Source: Candidatus Poribacteria bacterium (GTDB lineage: Bacteria > Poribacteria > WGA-4E > UBA9662). Taken from it: a DNA stretch of 61,679 nucleotides. This document shows, piece by piece, positions 35,461 through 43,705 of this stretch. The notes under the pieces were generated by a model that worked only from the letters and a program-made list of their open reading frames with translations, ran no database searches and was not told the origin of the DNA. The translations under genes and the position numbers were made by a program. Numbering within the stretch: the stretch's first letter is position 1; each line of letters begins with the position of its first letter. Location of the stretch: assembly GCA_030748495.1 (NCBI GenBank), contig JASMLX010000023.1, forward strand, positions 1-61,679. The letters run 5' to 3'.

Positions 35461-35942
35461 GGCAAAATCTCGACTGGAACAAAGTCCGATTGTTGCTCAT
35501 TCCAAGCAAAGGCTTTGATATCCCGAACTTCCCCTCCATAAACAGACAGCACAACGTAGGCGCTATCCGGAGAAACCGGCTCCCCCCACAGGATAGCGTC
35601 GGCTTTATCCTTGTCGGAGAAATAGGAATCGTGGTCGGGATGCGAATGGTAAAAAGCCTTGATCGGACGATTTTCTTGCTCCGATTCCTTGTGAATCCGC
35701 AACAGATCTCCGGGGGCCATCAGATAGGCGGTTCGGGCATCGCGCGGATAGGCTTCCGGGTCGTCAGCGTGCCGCTGATTCTGAACATTTCGGCAGGGAC
35801 GTACATACTCTTGCTGAGTCGCCTCGGTAGGCTGATCAAGGACTGCATTCCCACTTAAGATAATCCCACAACACTCTTCTGGATATTCCGCTTGAGCGTG
35901 TTCAGAAATTTTCTTTAGTGTCTGGGGTTGCAAATGTAACAC
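35448..35942 (-). CDS. JAMM/JAB metalloprotease, probably Mec/QbsD-like sulfur-carrier hydrolase
   Basis: The protein has 164 residues. The JAMM zinc site is complete: Glu22/23 in YPEECCG and HSHPDHDSYFSDKD with His99, His101, Ser109 and Asp112. In bacteria such small JAMM proteins beside a CysO/MoaD-like gene act either as Mec, releasing cysteine from a CysO-cysteine adduct, or as QbsD-like proteases exposing a C-terminal diglycine. The MoaD/CysO-like gene begins 80 bases upstream on the same strand, and cysH and cysK lie beyond it, which supports a cysteine role. The C-terminal end is supplied by a hairpin repeat. The family call is firm; the exact reaction is inference. Confidence 0.88.
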   Translation of the reverse strand: MLHLQPQTLKKISEHAQAEYPEECCGIILSGNAVLDQPTEATQQEYVRPCRNVQNQRHADDPEAYPRDARTAYLMAPGDLLRIHKESEQENRPIKAFYHSHPDHDSYFSDKDKADAILWGEPVSPDSAYVVLSVYGGEVRDIKAFAWNEQQSDFVPVEILPVGD

Positions 35943-35974
35943 AACTTATGTGAAGGACGAGGAGCGAATGTGTA

Positions 35975-36009
35975 GTGGTCGTCGACTGCATATGGTCGGC
36001 GCATACCAC
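35975..36009. repeat. CGAC/GTCG hairpin repeat (copy C) between sulfur carrier and JAMM genes
   Basis: CGTCGAC (35980-35986) pairs with GTCGGCG (35995-36001) with one T-G pair, framed by outer arms GTGGT (35975-35979) and ACCAC (36005-36009). It occupies most of the 80-base gap. Confidence 0.5.
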
Positions 36010-36022
36010 CTATCTCTTACGC

Positions 36023-36301
36023 TTAGTTCCCACCAGCAATAGCAGGTATGATTGAGACCTCGTCGCCGTCCTTGACATCTGTCTTTCTGCCGTTTAAAAA
36101 GCGAATATCTTCATCGTTCAGATAGACATTCACAAAGCGTCGGATCTCGCCCTGGTCATCGCAAATACGGTCTTTAATGCCAGGATAACGGCTTTCTAGA
36201 TCTTCGATTAAACTGTCAATGTCGTTTCCTTCGGCCTCTACTTCGGCTTCGTTCTGGGTCATTTTTCTGAGAGGGGTTGGGATTCTAACAACAACGGCCA
36301 T
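36023..36301 (-). CDS. MoaD/ThiS/CysO-like sulfur-carrier protein
   Basis: The protein has 92 residues from ATG 36301 (AAGGAG ten bases before). It has a ubiquitin-like fold: MAVVVRIPTPLRKMTQ strand, IDSLIEDLESRYPGIKD helix, FVNVYLNDEDIRFL and DGDEVSIIPAIAGGN. The C-terminus is GlyGly followed by one Asn; thiocarboxylate-forming carriers need a free diglycine, so the Asn must be removed first, a job for the neighbouring JAMM protease. With cysH and cysK on the same strand the likely role is delivery of sulfur to O-phosphoserine or O-acetylserine (CysO type), but molybdopterin synthesis is not excluded. Confidence 0.87.
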   Translation of the reverse strand: MAVVVRIPTPLRKMTQNEAEVEAEGNDIDSLIEDLESRYPGIKDRICDDQGEIRRFVNVYLNDEDIRFLNGRKTDVKDGDEVSIIPAIAGGN

Positions 36302-36361
36302 GGGGGTATTACTCCTTAAATTCGCTAACACAGATATATGTCCCTGACTTGATCGGGGAAT

Positions 36362-36432
36362 GGTCGCCGACCGGAGGTCGGCGGTTGACTAAAGTTGGGT
36401 GAAGGGGTTAGGTCGTGACCGACTGTAGGTCG
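36362..36432. repeat. Two CGAC/GTCG hairpin repeats (copies B and D)
   Basis: Copy B: CGCCGACC (36365-36372), loop GGA, GGTCGGCG (36376-36383), a perfect eight-pair triloop hairpin. Copy D: CGAC-TGTAG-GTCG at 36420-36432 with neighbouring GACC/GGTC pairing. They fill most of the cysH-to-carrier gap (36302-36499). Bases after copy B (AAAGTTGGG) are shared with copy A at 24298. Confidence 0.55.
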
Positions 36433-36499
36433 AACAACCTCTAACTTCTCAATTCTCAATTTCATCGCAACCGAGTTAGGCCTCTGTACCTTCAACCAA

Positions 36500-37300
36500 T
36501 TAAATGGAGAAGTGCAAACCACACTCTTTTTTATTTTCTTCGTTATGTTGCCAGCGCCATCGGCCGGCGCGTTTTGGCTCACCGGGACGAATCGGCGTGG
36601 TACAGATCACACAACCGAGAGATTCATAGTAAGCGTCCCGCGTTTTTGAGCGTAACAATGGATTTACCGGCACCTGGTTTCGCTCGATATAGTCCCAGAC
36701 CTGCTCATTACTCCAATCGGCTAGAGCGCTAACTTTCAAGATAGTTCGTTGCTGATGATCTATGAACTGGGCCTTTGGCACTTGTTGGCGGAACTCAGAC
36801 TGATCCCATCGCAGCCCGGTAATCCAAACATCGAGTGTATCCAGCAGTCGTTCCTGTGGTTTGACTTTCCGAATCTTACAACAGTACTCCTGTTTGGCTT
36901 GACTATCAAAAAATAGATACTCACCGTGTTGGGTTACCATGCGGTTGATAGTGTCTGGATCTGCAGAGACTCTTTCGATTTGAATCCCGTAGCGATCTTC
37001 AACCAGTTCTAAAAAATCGTAGGTTTGGGGAAATAACCGACCAGTATCAATGGTACAGACCCGAAACGGAAGTTGGTTTTCCCACGCCATCTGAACCAGT
37101 GCCATTCCTGTAATCTGGCCACTAGTAATAATAGCCGCACGATCATCAAATCGCTTGAATAGCTCAAATAGTATGGTTTGCGGATCTGCTATGCGCTCTA
37201 TTTCTCGGCTCAGTTCAGGCCAGAACTCTCGTGGTCGTGAGCCGTCAGGGGTCTCCGCCGGCTTAGGTCTGGGAGATCGATCTGGCAGGTTATCCATCAT
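36500..37300 (-). CDS. cysH: Assimilatory adenylyl-sulfate (APS) reductase, CysH family
   Basis: The protein has 266 residues. The PAPS-reductase fold is seen in RVCTIDTGRLFPQTYDF and WITGLRWDQSEFRQ. The iron-sulfur cysteines of the APS-type enzyme are present: CC at 140-141 (QEYCCKIRKVKP) and CVIC at 230-233; the catalytic cysteine is Cys260 in KKECGLH. It thus reduces APS (rather than PAPS) to sulfite using thioredoxin-like donors. Together with cysK and the sulfur-carrier/JAMM pair it indicates sulfate assimilation to cysteine. No APS-forming ATP sulfurylase is in the window. Confidence 0.92.
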   Translation of the reverse strand: MMDNLPDRSPRPKPAETPDGSRPREFWPELSREIERIADPQTILFELFKRFDDRAAIITSGQITGMALVQMAWENQLPFRVCTIDTGRLFPQTYDFLELVEDRYGIQIERVSADPDTINRMVTQHGEYLFFDSQAKQEYCCKIRKVKPQERLLDTLDVWITGLRWDQSEFRQQVPKAQFIDHQQRTILKVSALADWSNEQVWDYIERNQVPVNPLLRSKTRDAYYESLGCVICTTPIRPGEPKRAGRWRWQHNEENKKECGLHFSI

Positions 37301-37395
37301 CTAGTTCCGCTGTCAAGTTATGTTAATTGTAGGCTTAAGAGTAAGTCTTAACGAGGAAGCTGTCTCTTGGCAACAGTACGTACGTGTCACCGACT

Positions 37396-37413
37396 TGATC
37401 AGTGATCTGATCA
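37396..37413. repeat. Perfect hairpin overlapping the cysK stop codon
   Basis: TGATCAG (37396-37402), loop TGAT, CTGATCA (37407-37413): seven perfect pairs. The right arm contains the cysK stop (37411-37413 on the minus strand). No U-tract follows, so it is more likely an mRNA 3' structure or repeat than a terminator; GTCACCGACT beside it resembles the CGAC repeat family. Confidence 0.5.
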
Positions 37414-38358
37414 GTCAATGCTATCCGGCTCAAAATGTTGTACCAAGCTTAAGTAGCGCTCGCCTGTATCACACAAGATCGTGACCACTGTTTTATCTGC
37501 GCCAACTTCTTCAGCTAATTTCAGTGTAGCGTGTAGATTGGCACCGGAAGAGATGCCAACCAGATATCCCTCCACTTGCGCAATATACCGCATGACCTGG
37601 TAGGCATCCTCATCGGAAACAGTCATTACCTCATCAATCAGATCGACATCCAATACTTCGGGGATCATGCCCGCTCCTATTCCATCAATTCTGGTAGGGG
37701 CCGGTTGGCCACCGGAGATGACGGGCGAAATACTCGGTTCAACAGCCACAATCTTTACTGCCGGGAAATGACGTTTTAACACTCGACCGACGCCGGTTAG
37801 TGTGCCACCTGTGCCAACTCCTGTGACAAAATAGTCCAATTTTTGACAACCGCTTTCCTGTAGTGCTTTTAGGATTTCCTGACCTGTCGTTTGCTCATGA
37901 GCCAACGGGTTAGCTGGATTTGAAAATTGGTTAGGCATGAAATGCCGAGGCTTACGACGGACAATCTCTTCAGCCTCCCAAATCGCTCCTGCCATCCCAG
38001 AGTCACCAGAGGTTAGGACAATTTCCGCTCCGAAAGCCGACAGCAGGCTATATTTTTCCTGACTGACGTTTTCCGGCATACTTAGGACCATGTGATAACC
38101 TTTGGCAATGGCAACAATCGATAATCCGATTCCCGTATTACCGGCCGTCGGCTCCACAATTGTATCGCCCGGTTTCAGATTACCCGACTGCTCAGCGGCT
38201 TCAATCATCGATAAACAGATCCGATCTTTGATGCTACCGCCGGGGTTATAAGATTCGACCTTGGCAAAAATAGTGGCACGATCAGCCGCATCGCCGCAGT
38301 TGAGACGAACCATCGGCGTGTTACCGATTAAGCCATCGACGCTCTTTATAATCTGCAT
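37411..38358 (-). CDS. cysK: Cysteine synthase (O-acetylserine sulfhydrylase)
   Basis: The protein has 315 residues from ATG 38358 (the in-frame TTG three codons earlier is less likely; most CysK proteins begin MQI...SVxxLIGNTP). PLP lysine Lys44 in NPGGSIKDR, the substrate loop EPTAGNTGIG, phosphate-binding GVGTGGTLTGVGR and the ISSGAN motif near the end are all present. It joins sulfide (or a carrier thiocarboxylate in the CysM-like branch) to activated serine. A near-consensus promoter lies at 38405-38433. Whether it uses the neighbouring carrier protein cannot be told from sequence. Confidence 0.95.
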   Translation of the reverse strand: MQIIKSVDGLIGNTPMVRLNCGDAADRATIFAKVESYNPGGSIKDRICLSMIEAAEQSGNLKPGDTIVEPTAGNTGIGLSIVAIAKGYHMVLSMPENVSQEKYSLLSAFGAEIVLTSGDSGMAGAIWEAEEIVRRKPRHFMPNQFSNPANPLAHEQTTGQEILKALQESGCQKLDYFVTGVGTGGTLTGVGRVLKRHFPAVKIVAVEPSISPVISGGQPAPTRIDGIGAGMIPEVLDVDLIDEVMTVSDEDAYQVMRYIAQVEGYLVGISSGANLHATLKLAEEVGADKTVVTILCDTGERYLSLVQHFEPDSID

Positions 38359-38404
38359 TTTTGCCAATCTATCAATACCGGATCAGGGCAGGAATCGTCC
38401 GGCA

Positions 38405-38433
38405 ATTATAGTCTATTGCAGGCAATTTATCAA
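38405..38433 (-). promoter_or_regulatory. Strong sigma-70 promoter of cysK and downstream genes
   Basis: On the minus strand TTGATA (38428-38433), a 17-bp spacer and TATAAT (38405-38410): eleven of twelve consensus bases. It is about 47 bases before the cysK ATG. Confidence 0.7.
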
Positions 38434-38569
38434 TTCATATTGCCGTTGCCGGTGAGGACAGCTTCAATCTACTCTGATGGCAGCCTGATATGGTAGAATA
38501 ATTTCTCGATTCTTAACCCCGAAAATCGCTGGCCAATAGCATCACAACTGTTAACCGGGTTTCATCTCT

Positions 38570-40386
38570 ATGAAGATACTTGGCATCTCTGCTTTTTACC
38601 ACGATAGTGCTGCCGCATTAGTTCACGATGGTCAAATTATCGCAGCAGCACAAGAGGAACGCTTCACTCGCCGCAAACACGATCATCGGTTCCCTCGTCA
38701 AGCCATCCAATACTGCCTATCAGAAGGCAATATCATCTCCCAACAACTCGACTACGTCGTTTTTTACGAAAAACCCTTTGCTAAGTTTGAGCGATTGTTA
38801 GAGACCTACCTCGCTTTTGCACCACGAGGATTTCGCTCTTTTCTGCAAGCTATGCCCTTGTGGATCAAGGAGAAACTGTGGATACCTGACACCATTCAAA
38901 AACAACTCGGTTATAGAGGGACCGTTCTATATTTGTGATCACCACGATTCTCATGCTGCCAGTGCTTTCTTGGCTTCAACGCTCACTAGTGCGGCCATAC
39001 TCACCATCGACGGTGTGGGGGAATGGACCACCGCCAGCTGGGGAGTCGGTCAAGGAAACCAGTTTGAACTAAAGCAGGAAACCAAGTTTCCACACTCTTT
39101 GGGCTTGTTGTATAGTGCCTTTACCTACTACCTTGGATTCAAAGTTAATTCCGGGGAATACAAAGTCATGGGGCTGGCTCCTTACGGAGAACCAAGATAT
39201 GTCGACCTGATTTACGATCATCTGATCGACCTGAAATCCGATGGCTCTTTTCGTCTCAACATGGCCTATTTTAATTACTGCACCGGATTGACTATGACCA
39301 ATGATAAGTTTCATCAGTTGTTCGGTGGGCCACCCCCGTCAGCCAGAAACCTTATTGACCCAAAAGGAGATGGACCTAGCCCGTTCAGTCCAAGAGGTGA
39401 TAGAAGAGGCCATGCTACGTCTGGCTCGTCATGTTCGGCAAGTCAGTGGTGAGCGTCTCTGTTTAGCTGGTGGTGTGGCCTTAAACTGTGTCGGTAACGG
39501 CAAGATCTTGCGAGAAGGCATTTTCGATCAAGTTTGGATTCAACCGGCAGCCGGTGATGCTGGTGGCGCACTCGGGGCGGCATTGGACACCTACTACCGC
39601 CATGTAGATCGGCCAAGAATAGTGCAAGATCAACAAGATCTGCAACGGTCCTCACTCTTAGGCCCTTCATTTAGTCAGTCCGACATCGAATCTTTTCTGT
39701 CTAATTATCAGTATAAAGCTACCTATCTAGAAGATGAATCTCTATTTCGGATTGTCGCCAAGTTAATTGCAGAGCAAAGTATAGTGGGTTGGTTTCAGGG
39801 GCGAATGGAGTTTGGCCCCAGGGCGTTGGGCAATCGGTCCATTCTGGGTGACCCGAGATCAGAAAAAACGCAGTCGGTTATGAACTTGAAAATCAAGCAT
39901 CGAGAGTCTTTTCGACCTTTTGCCCCCAGCGTCCTAAGAGAATCGGTTTCCGAATATTTTGAGATGGACAGTGACAGTCCGTATATGCTACTTGTCGCAC
40001 CAATTCAGAAGAAAATTCGCCGAAAGGTTTCCGTTGAAGATCAAGAGCTATTTGGCATCGATCGGCTCAATGTTAGCAGATCAGAAATTCCCGCTGTAAC
40101 GCATGTCGACTATTCGGCACGGATCCAGACAGTAGCAGAAGCGGATCATCCTCGTTATTATCGTCTAATCAAAACATTTCAGCAGTTGACAGGCTGTGCG
40201 GTACTGGTCAATACCAGTTTCAATGTGAGGGGTGAACCGATTGTCTGCACACCGGAAGATGCCTATCGTTGTTTTATGCGGACGGAGATGGACTACCTGA
40301 TTTTGGGTAATTTTCTGCTGGATAAACGAGATCAGAAACCACTGACCAACGACGTCGATTGGCAAACCGAATTTGAACTCGATTGA
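38570..40386 (+). pseudogene. Carbamoyltransferase (NodU/TobZ family), interrupted by two +1 frameshifts
   Basis: Three overlapping frames make one family-length protein of about 604 residues. Frame one opens MKILGISAFYHDSAAALVHD and runs to about 38918. Frame two continues GPFYICDHHDSHAASAFLAS, VNSGEYKVMGLAPYG up to LFGGPP. Frame three resumes RQPETLLTQKEMDLARSVQE and includes CLAGGVALNCVGNGKI, GRMEFGPRALGNRSILGDPR and NTSFNVRGEPIVCTPED. Each break coincides with a homopolymer: GGG at 38918-38920 and CCCCC at 39333-39337, each apparently one base too long. All family motifs are otherwise kept, so sequencing error or a very young inactivation is likelier than old decay. The family moves a carbamoyl group from carbamoyl phosphate to sugar or antibiotic hydroxyls. 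The SxtJ-DUF5989 fusion follows. Confidence 0.85.
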
Positions 40387-40425
40387 TTTGAACTCGATTG
40401 ATTTGAAAATGATGATTTGAAAATG
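40367..40425 (+). repeat. Short tandem duplications at the gene junction
   Basis: TTTGAACTCGATTGA occurs twice head to tail across the carbamoyltransferase stop codon, followed by two copies of ATTTGAAAATGA. The duplications created the short spacer that now precedes the SxtJ-type gene, and may have displaced its Shine-Dalgarno. Confidence 0.6.
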
Positions 40426-40989
40426 ACGTTCTATGCAGTGACACCGGCGGCAACCCAGAAGCAGTTGAGGCAATTCGGTTGGATGGTTGGTACCGTGCTA
40501 ATTCTAGTTGGCGGATGGCAGTTGTATCGACAAATCCACCCTACAGCGAGGATTGTCTTGTGGTCAGTAGGTGGATTTTTGGTCTTAAGCGGGCTCTTGA
40601 CACCCAAAATACTGGCACCGGGTTACAAAATTTGGATGAGGTTAGCAACAGTATTAGGATGGATTAATACCCGGATTTTGCTGGGCCTGATTTTTTATTT
40701 GATCTTTACACCCGTCGGCTTAGTGATGCGCCTATCGGGTAGAGATCCACTAACGCAACGGATTGATCGAGCTGCGGACAGTTATTGGGTTGACAGGAGT
40801 CCAATACTGTTAGAAAATCAAGATCAGCGAGTTAACAAGATTTCGATTCTGGCCGAGTTTTGGTATTTTCTCAAAGTTCGGAAAAAATTCTGGCTGATGC
40901 CGATTTTTGTGATTCTGGTTTTGCTCGGAATCTTGCTTGTTTTCGCTCAAACCTCACCTTTAGCCCCTTTTATCTATACCCTCTTCTAG
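40423..40989 (+). CDS. SxtJ-family membrane protein fused to DUF5989
   Basis: The protein has 188 residues from ATG 40423; there is no clear Shine-Dalgarno. Residues about 12-127 match SxtJ-type membrane proteins: two or three membrane helices, WMRLATVLGWINTRILLGL, FTPVGLVMRLSGRDPL and DSYWVDR. Residues about 140-188 match DUF5989, normally a separate protein of about 50 residues: ILAEFWYFLKVRKKFWLMP, one helix, then TSPLAPFIYTLF at the very end. Carbamoyltransferase, SxtJ and DUF5989 genes are commonly neighbours; here the last two are one protein. The three probably work together at the membrane, perhaps modifying a lipid-linked or exported sugar, but no function is proven. Confidence 0.82.
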   Translation: MTFYAVTPAATQKQLRQFGWMVGTVLILVGGWQLYRQIHPTARIVLWSVGGFLVLSGLLTPKILAPGYKIWMRLATVLGWINTRILLGLIFYLIFTPVGLVMRLSGRDPLTQRIDRAADSYWVDRSPILLENQDQRVNKISILAEFWYFLKVRKKFWLMPIFVILVLLGILLVFAQTSPLAPFIYTLF

Positions 40990-41026
40990 AATATTCTAAA
41001 TTAACGGTTGTTATCGCACGAATCGC

Positions 41027-41055
41027 TTGCAATTAAGTCTATCCTGTAATATGAT
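41027..41055 (+). promoter_or_regulatory. Candidate promoter of the small Gln-rich gene and dehydrogenase
   Basis: TTGCAA (41027-41032), a 17-bp spacer and TATGAT (41050-41055) lie about 100 bases before the ATG at 41160. The -10 box matches at five of six bases. Confidence 0.5.
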
Positions 41056-41159
41056 ATAGTTTGGGAACAGACTTATCAGATTGGATCGTTCGGCTCAACT
41101 ATCGTAATCATTCAGTTGAATTTCCTAAAGACACACAATTTTTATACTCGGAGGTTACC

Positions 41160-41423
41160 ATGTCTGAACTAACACTTAGCACATCGACTGCCGTTATGTC
41201 AGGACAATCAGCAGATGCCAAATTATCGCAAGCAACCCAGCAATCCAACCAAGCGGGAAAAGAACAAGCTACGCAAGAGGTGAAAGACAAAACTGAAACT
41301 ACAGGCCAAACACAGAAAGCCGATCAAGGAGGACAACAGAAAGTTAACCCAACGGCTGAAGCTAACCGAAACAATCAAGGGCAACTCCAAGGTGGAGGCA
41401 TTTTGGTTAACAATCAAGCCTAA
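41160..41423 (+). CDS. Small Gln/Ala/Thr-rich disordered protein, unknown
   Basis: The protein has 87 residues from ATG 41160 with GGAGG five bases before it, a strong site that overrides an upstream GTG in the same frame. The sequence is low-complexity, rich in Gln, Ala, Thr, Asn and Lys, without hydrophobic segments, cysteines or repeats I can name; it ends QGGGILVNNQA. No signal peptide is seen. Its stop codon overlaps the start of the dehydrogenase gene by one base (TAATG), so the two are translationally linked. I do not recognise a family. Confidence 0.65.
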   Translation: MSELTLSTSTAVMSGQSADAKLSQATQQSNQAGKEQATQEVKDKTETTGQTQKADQGGQQKVNPTAEANRNNQGQLQGGGILVNNQA

Positions 41424-42526
41424 TGCCAACCGCTTGCCAAGCTAAGGACCATCGTTGTTACCAAATCGCAATTTTGGCAGGAGATGGTGTCGGCGTTGAG
41501 GTCATGGCTGAAGCGGTCAAAATCTTAGACGCTATTCAGCAAACTAGCCCGCTCAGTTTTGATCTGAAACCCTATCCTTGTGGGGCTGGCTGCTATCTGA
41601 AATATGGAGATCCACTGCCTGAAACAACAGTTGAAGGGTGCCGGCAAGCAGATGCCGTTCTGCTGGGGGCTATGGGGTTGCCAGACGTCCGTTGGCCGGA
41701 TGGTACCGAGATGCGACCACAGGTCGATCTTCGTTTCAAATTAGATTTATATGCTGGCGTACGCCCAATTTACCTCTACCATCCTGACCATACCCCCCTC
41801 AAAGGTCTTGGCACTGGCGAGATCGACTTCGTTATTATCCGGGAGAACGTCGAAGGTCTATTTGCCTCTATGAACGCGGGAATCCAGATTCGGGAGGAGG
41901 TTGCCATCGACTCCATGGTCATCACCCAAATGGGAACCGAACGGGTTACACGCTTCGCCTTCGAATTAGCTGACCGTCGCCATCGACAGCAGAAGGTAAC
42001 CTGTGTCGACAAAGCCAATGTCTTCCGGTCAATGGCCTTCTTTCGACAAATATACGACCAGATAGCAGCCGATTATCCTAAAATTACTAGCGACTATGCC
42101 TATATCGATGCCATGGCGTTGTATCTGGTTCAGCGTCCGCAAGACTACGACGTAATTGTGACAGAAAATATGTATGGCGACATTTTGTCAGACTTAGCTG
42201 CGGGCTTAGTTGGTGGTATGGGGATGGCACCTTCGGCTGATATTGGTGACAAGGCAGCAGTCTTTCAACCCTCGCACGGTACTGCCCCCGACATCGCGGG
42301 GAAAGGAATCGCTAACCCTATTGCCATGATCCTATCCGCTGGTCTAATGTTGTCCTGGTTGGCTGAACAGCAGGGCGATACCGTTTGTGCTGACCAAGCA
42401 AAACGACTGTCTGAAACTGTAACTCAGGTGATGGCCACAGACGGTATCGGTACGCCTGATTTGAACGGCCATCTAAAAACCTCAGAACTCGGCGATGCTA
42501 TTGTCGCTACCTTGAGAAACGAGTGA
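41423..42526 (+). CDS. Isopropylmalate/isocitrate-dehydrogenase-family enzyme
   Basis: The protein has 367 residues. It is a beta-decarboxylating dehydrogenase: [11 protein letters not shown] near the start, [13 protein letters not shown], the [12 protein letters not shown] catalytic Lys helix, [19 protein letters not shown] with the metal Asps, and [18 protein letters not shown]. The RENVEG motif is nearer to tartrate/isocitrate-type members than to LeuB (usually RELTGG), so I leave the substrate open among 3-isopropylmalate, tartrate, homoisocitrate and similar 2-hydroxy acids. No leuCD or other leucine genes lie near. It is coupled to the small Gln-rich gene. Confidence 0.85.
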   Translation: MPTACQAKDHRCYQIAILAGDGVGVEVMAEAVKILDAIQQTSPLSFDLKPYPCGAGCYLKYGDPLPETTVEGCRQADAVLLGAMGLPDVRWPDGTEMRPQVDLRFKLDLYAGVRPIYLYHPDHTPLKGLGTGEIDFVIIRENVEGLFASMNAGIQIREEVAIDSMVITQMGTERVTRFAFELADRRHRQQKVTCVDKANVFRSMAFFRQIYDQIAADYPKITSDYAYIDAMALYLVQRPQDYDVIVTENMYGDILSDLAAGLVGGMGMAPSADIGDKAAVFQPSHGTAPDIAGKGIANPIAMILSAGLMLSWLAEQQGDTVCADQAKRLSETVTQVMATDGIGTPDLNGHLKTSELGDAIVATLRNE

Positions 42527-42583
42527 TTTTCACTTTGGTAGATTTATCCAGATTGAACTAAACAGCAAAATAGAGGAATAGTT

Positions 42584-43687
42584 ATGGATACAATTCGTGT
42601 TGGCATTGTCGGAACGGGTGGTATTTCCAGGGCACACCAGAAGGCTTATCAAAAAGCGGGTGGGTTCGAGATTGCGGCCGTCTGCGATATCTTTGAAGAT
42701 AAAGCCTTGAAAGCGGCAGAAGAGTGGGGAGTACCAAAAAAGAATGCCTTTACTGACGTCGAAGAGATGTTAGAGGCGACTGATGTGGATACGGTTAGTG
42801 TTTGCACCTATAACCAGGCGCATAAAGATCCAACTGTTACTGCCCTGCAAGCGGGAAAACATGTTTTTTGTGAAAAGCCGATGGCCGCCACGCTAGAAGA
42901 TGCCACCGAAATGGTACGTGTTGCCAGGTCGTCCGGTCGGATTCTACAGATTGGTATCCATAGCACCTTCGGGAGTGACACGCAGTTTGCTCGCCAACTG
43001 GTAGACCACGGTGTTTTGGGTGATATCTATTATGCAGAGACAGCAGCAACCCGTCGGCGCGGGATCCCAGGCGGTACGTTCATCTACCAGAAAACGGCCG
43101 GAGCGGGTGCCGTCGTCGATATCGGGATCTATAATATGCATAATGCCCTCTATGTTATGGGCTACCCCAAACCCGTTCGCGTCTCCGCCACCACGGCTGA
43201 CTATATTGCTCATCGAGACTCACGATGGGACGAGATGGATGTAGAGGAGTTTGGTGCTGCCTGGATTCGTTTTGAAAATGGCGGGGTTCTGTTGTTCAAA
43301 GTCTCATGGGCCATTCACCAAAACTCGCTAGGTGGCACCTATTTCTTGGGTAAAGATGCCGGTTTATCGCTGGGTGGCCCTGTTGTCTACGCTGATAGCC
43401 TGACCGATCAACTTCAAGAATTAGCGAAAACCAACGATTACGGTATAAAAACCGAGGAAGCAGGTAAAGGCTGGTTCGGTCAAGAGATGCTTGATATTAC
43501 ATTCACCGGATTACCCGGTGTTGACGTCTGGGAAGCGCAAATGAAAGCCTTTGGTAACGCTGTCCGCACGGGATCACCATCCCCAATTCCGCCAGAGGGG
43601 GTTCTGTTGACCAACGTCATTATGGATGGTATCTTCAGATCGCAAACTTGTGGGGAAGAGGTAGCAGTCGAAGTTCCCGTTTTCTAG
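42584..43687 (+). CDS. Gfo/Idh/MocA-family oxidoreductase
   Basis: The protein has 367 residues; ATG 42584 follows GAGGA. The NAD(P)-binding start is MDTIRVGIVGTGGISRAHQ, and the catalytic Lys lies in HVFCEKPMAAT (about residue 93). The substrate domain contains VDIGIYNMHNALYVMG, where the His of the D-x(3)-H-like helix sits. Members act on sugars, inositol or N-acetylated hexoses. The position between a 2-hydroxy-acid dehydrogenase and a glycosyltransferase gives no clear pathway. Different from the gene at 10406 in all loops, so not a recent duplicate. Confidence 0.9.
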   Translation: MDTIRVGIVGTGGISRAHQKAYQKAGGFEIAAVCDIFEDKALKAAEEWGVPKKNAFTDVEEMLEATDVDTVSVCTYNQAHKDPTVTALQAGKHVFCEKPMAATLEDATEMVRVARSSGRILQIGIHSTFGSDTQFARQLVDHGVLGDIYYAETAATRRRGIPGGTFIYQKTAGAGAVVDIGIYNMHNALYVMGYPKPVRVSATTADYIAHRDSRWDEMDVEEFGAAWIRFENGGVLLFKVSWAIHQNSLGGTYFLGKDAGLSLGGPVVYADSLTDQLQELAKTNDYGIKTEEAGKGWFGQEMLDITFTGLPGVDVWEAQMKAFGNAVRTGSPSPIPPEGVLLTNVIMDGIFRSQTCGEEVAVEVPVF

Positions 43688-43705
43688 ACATTACCTCCAG
43701 ACTTA

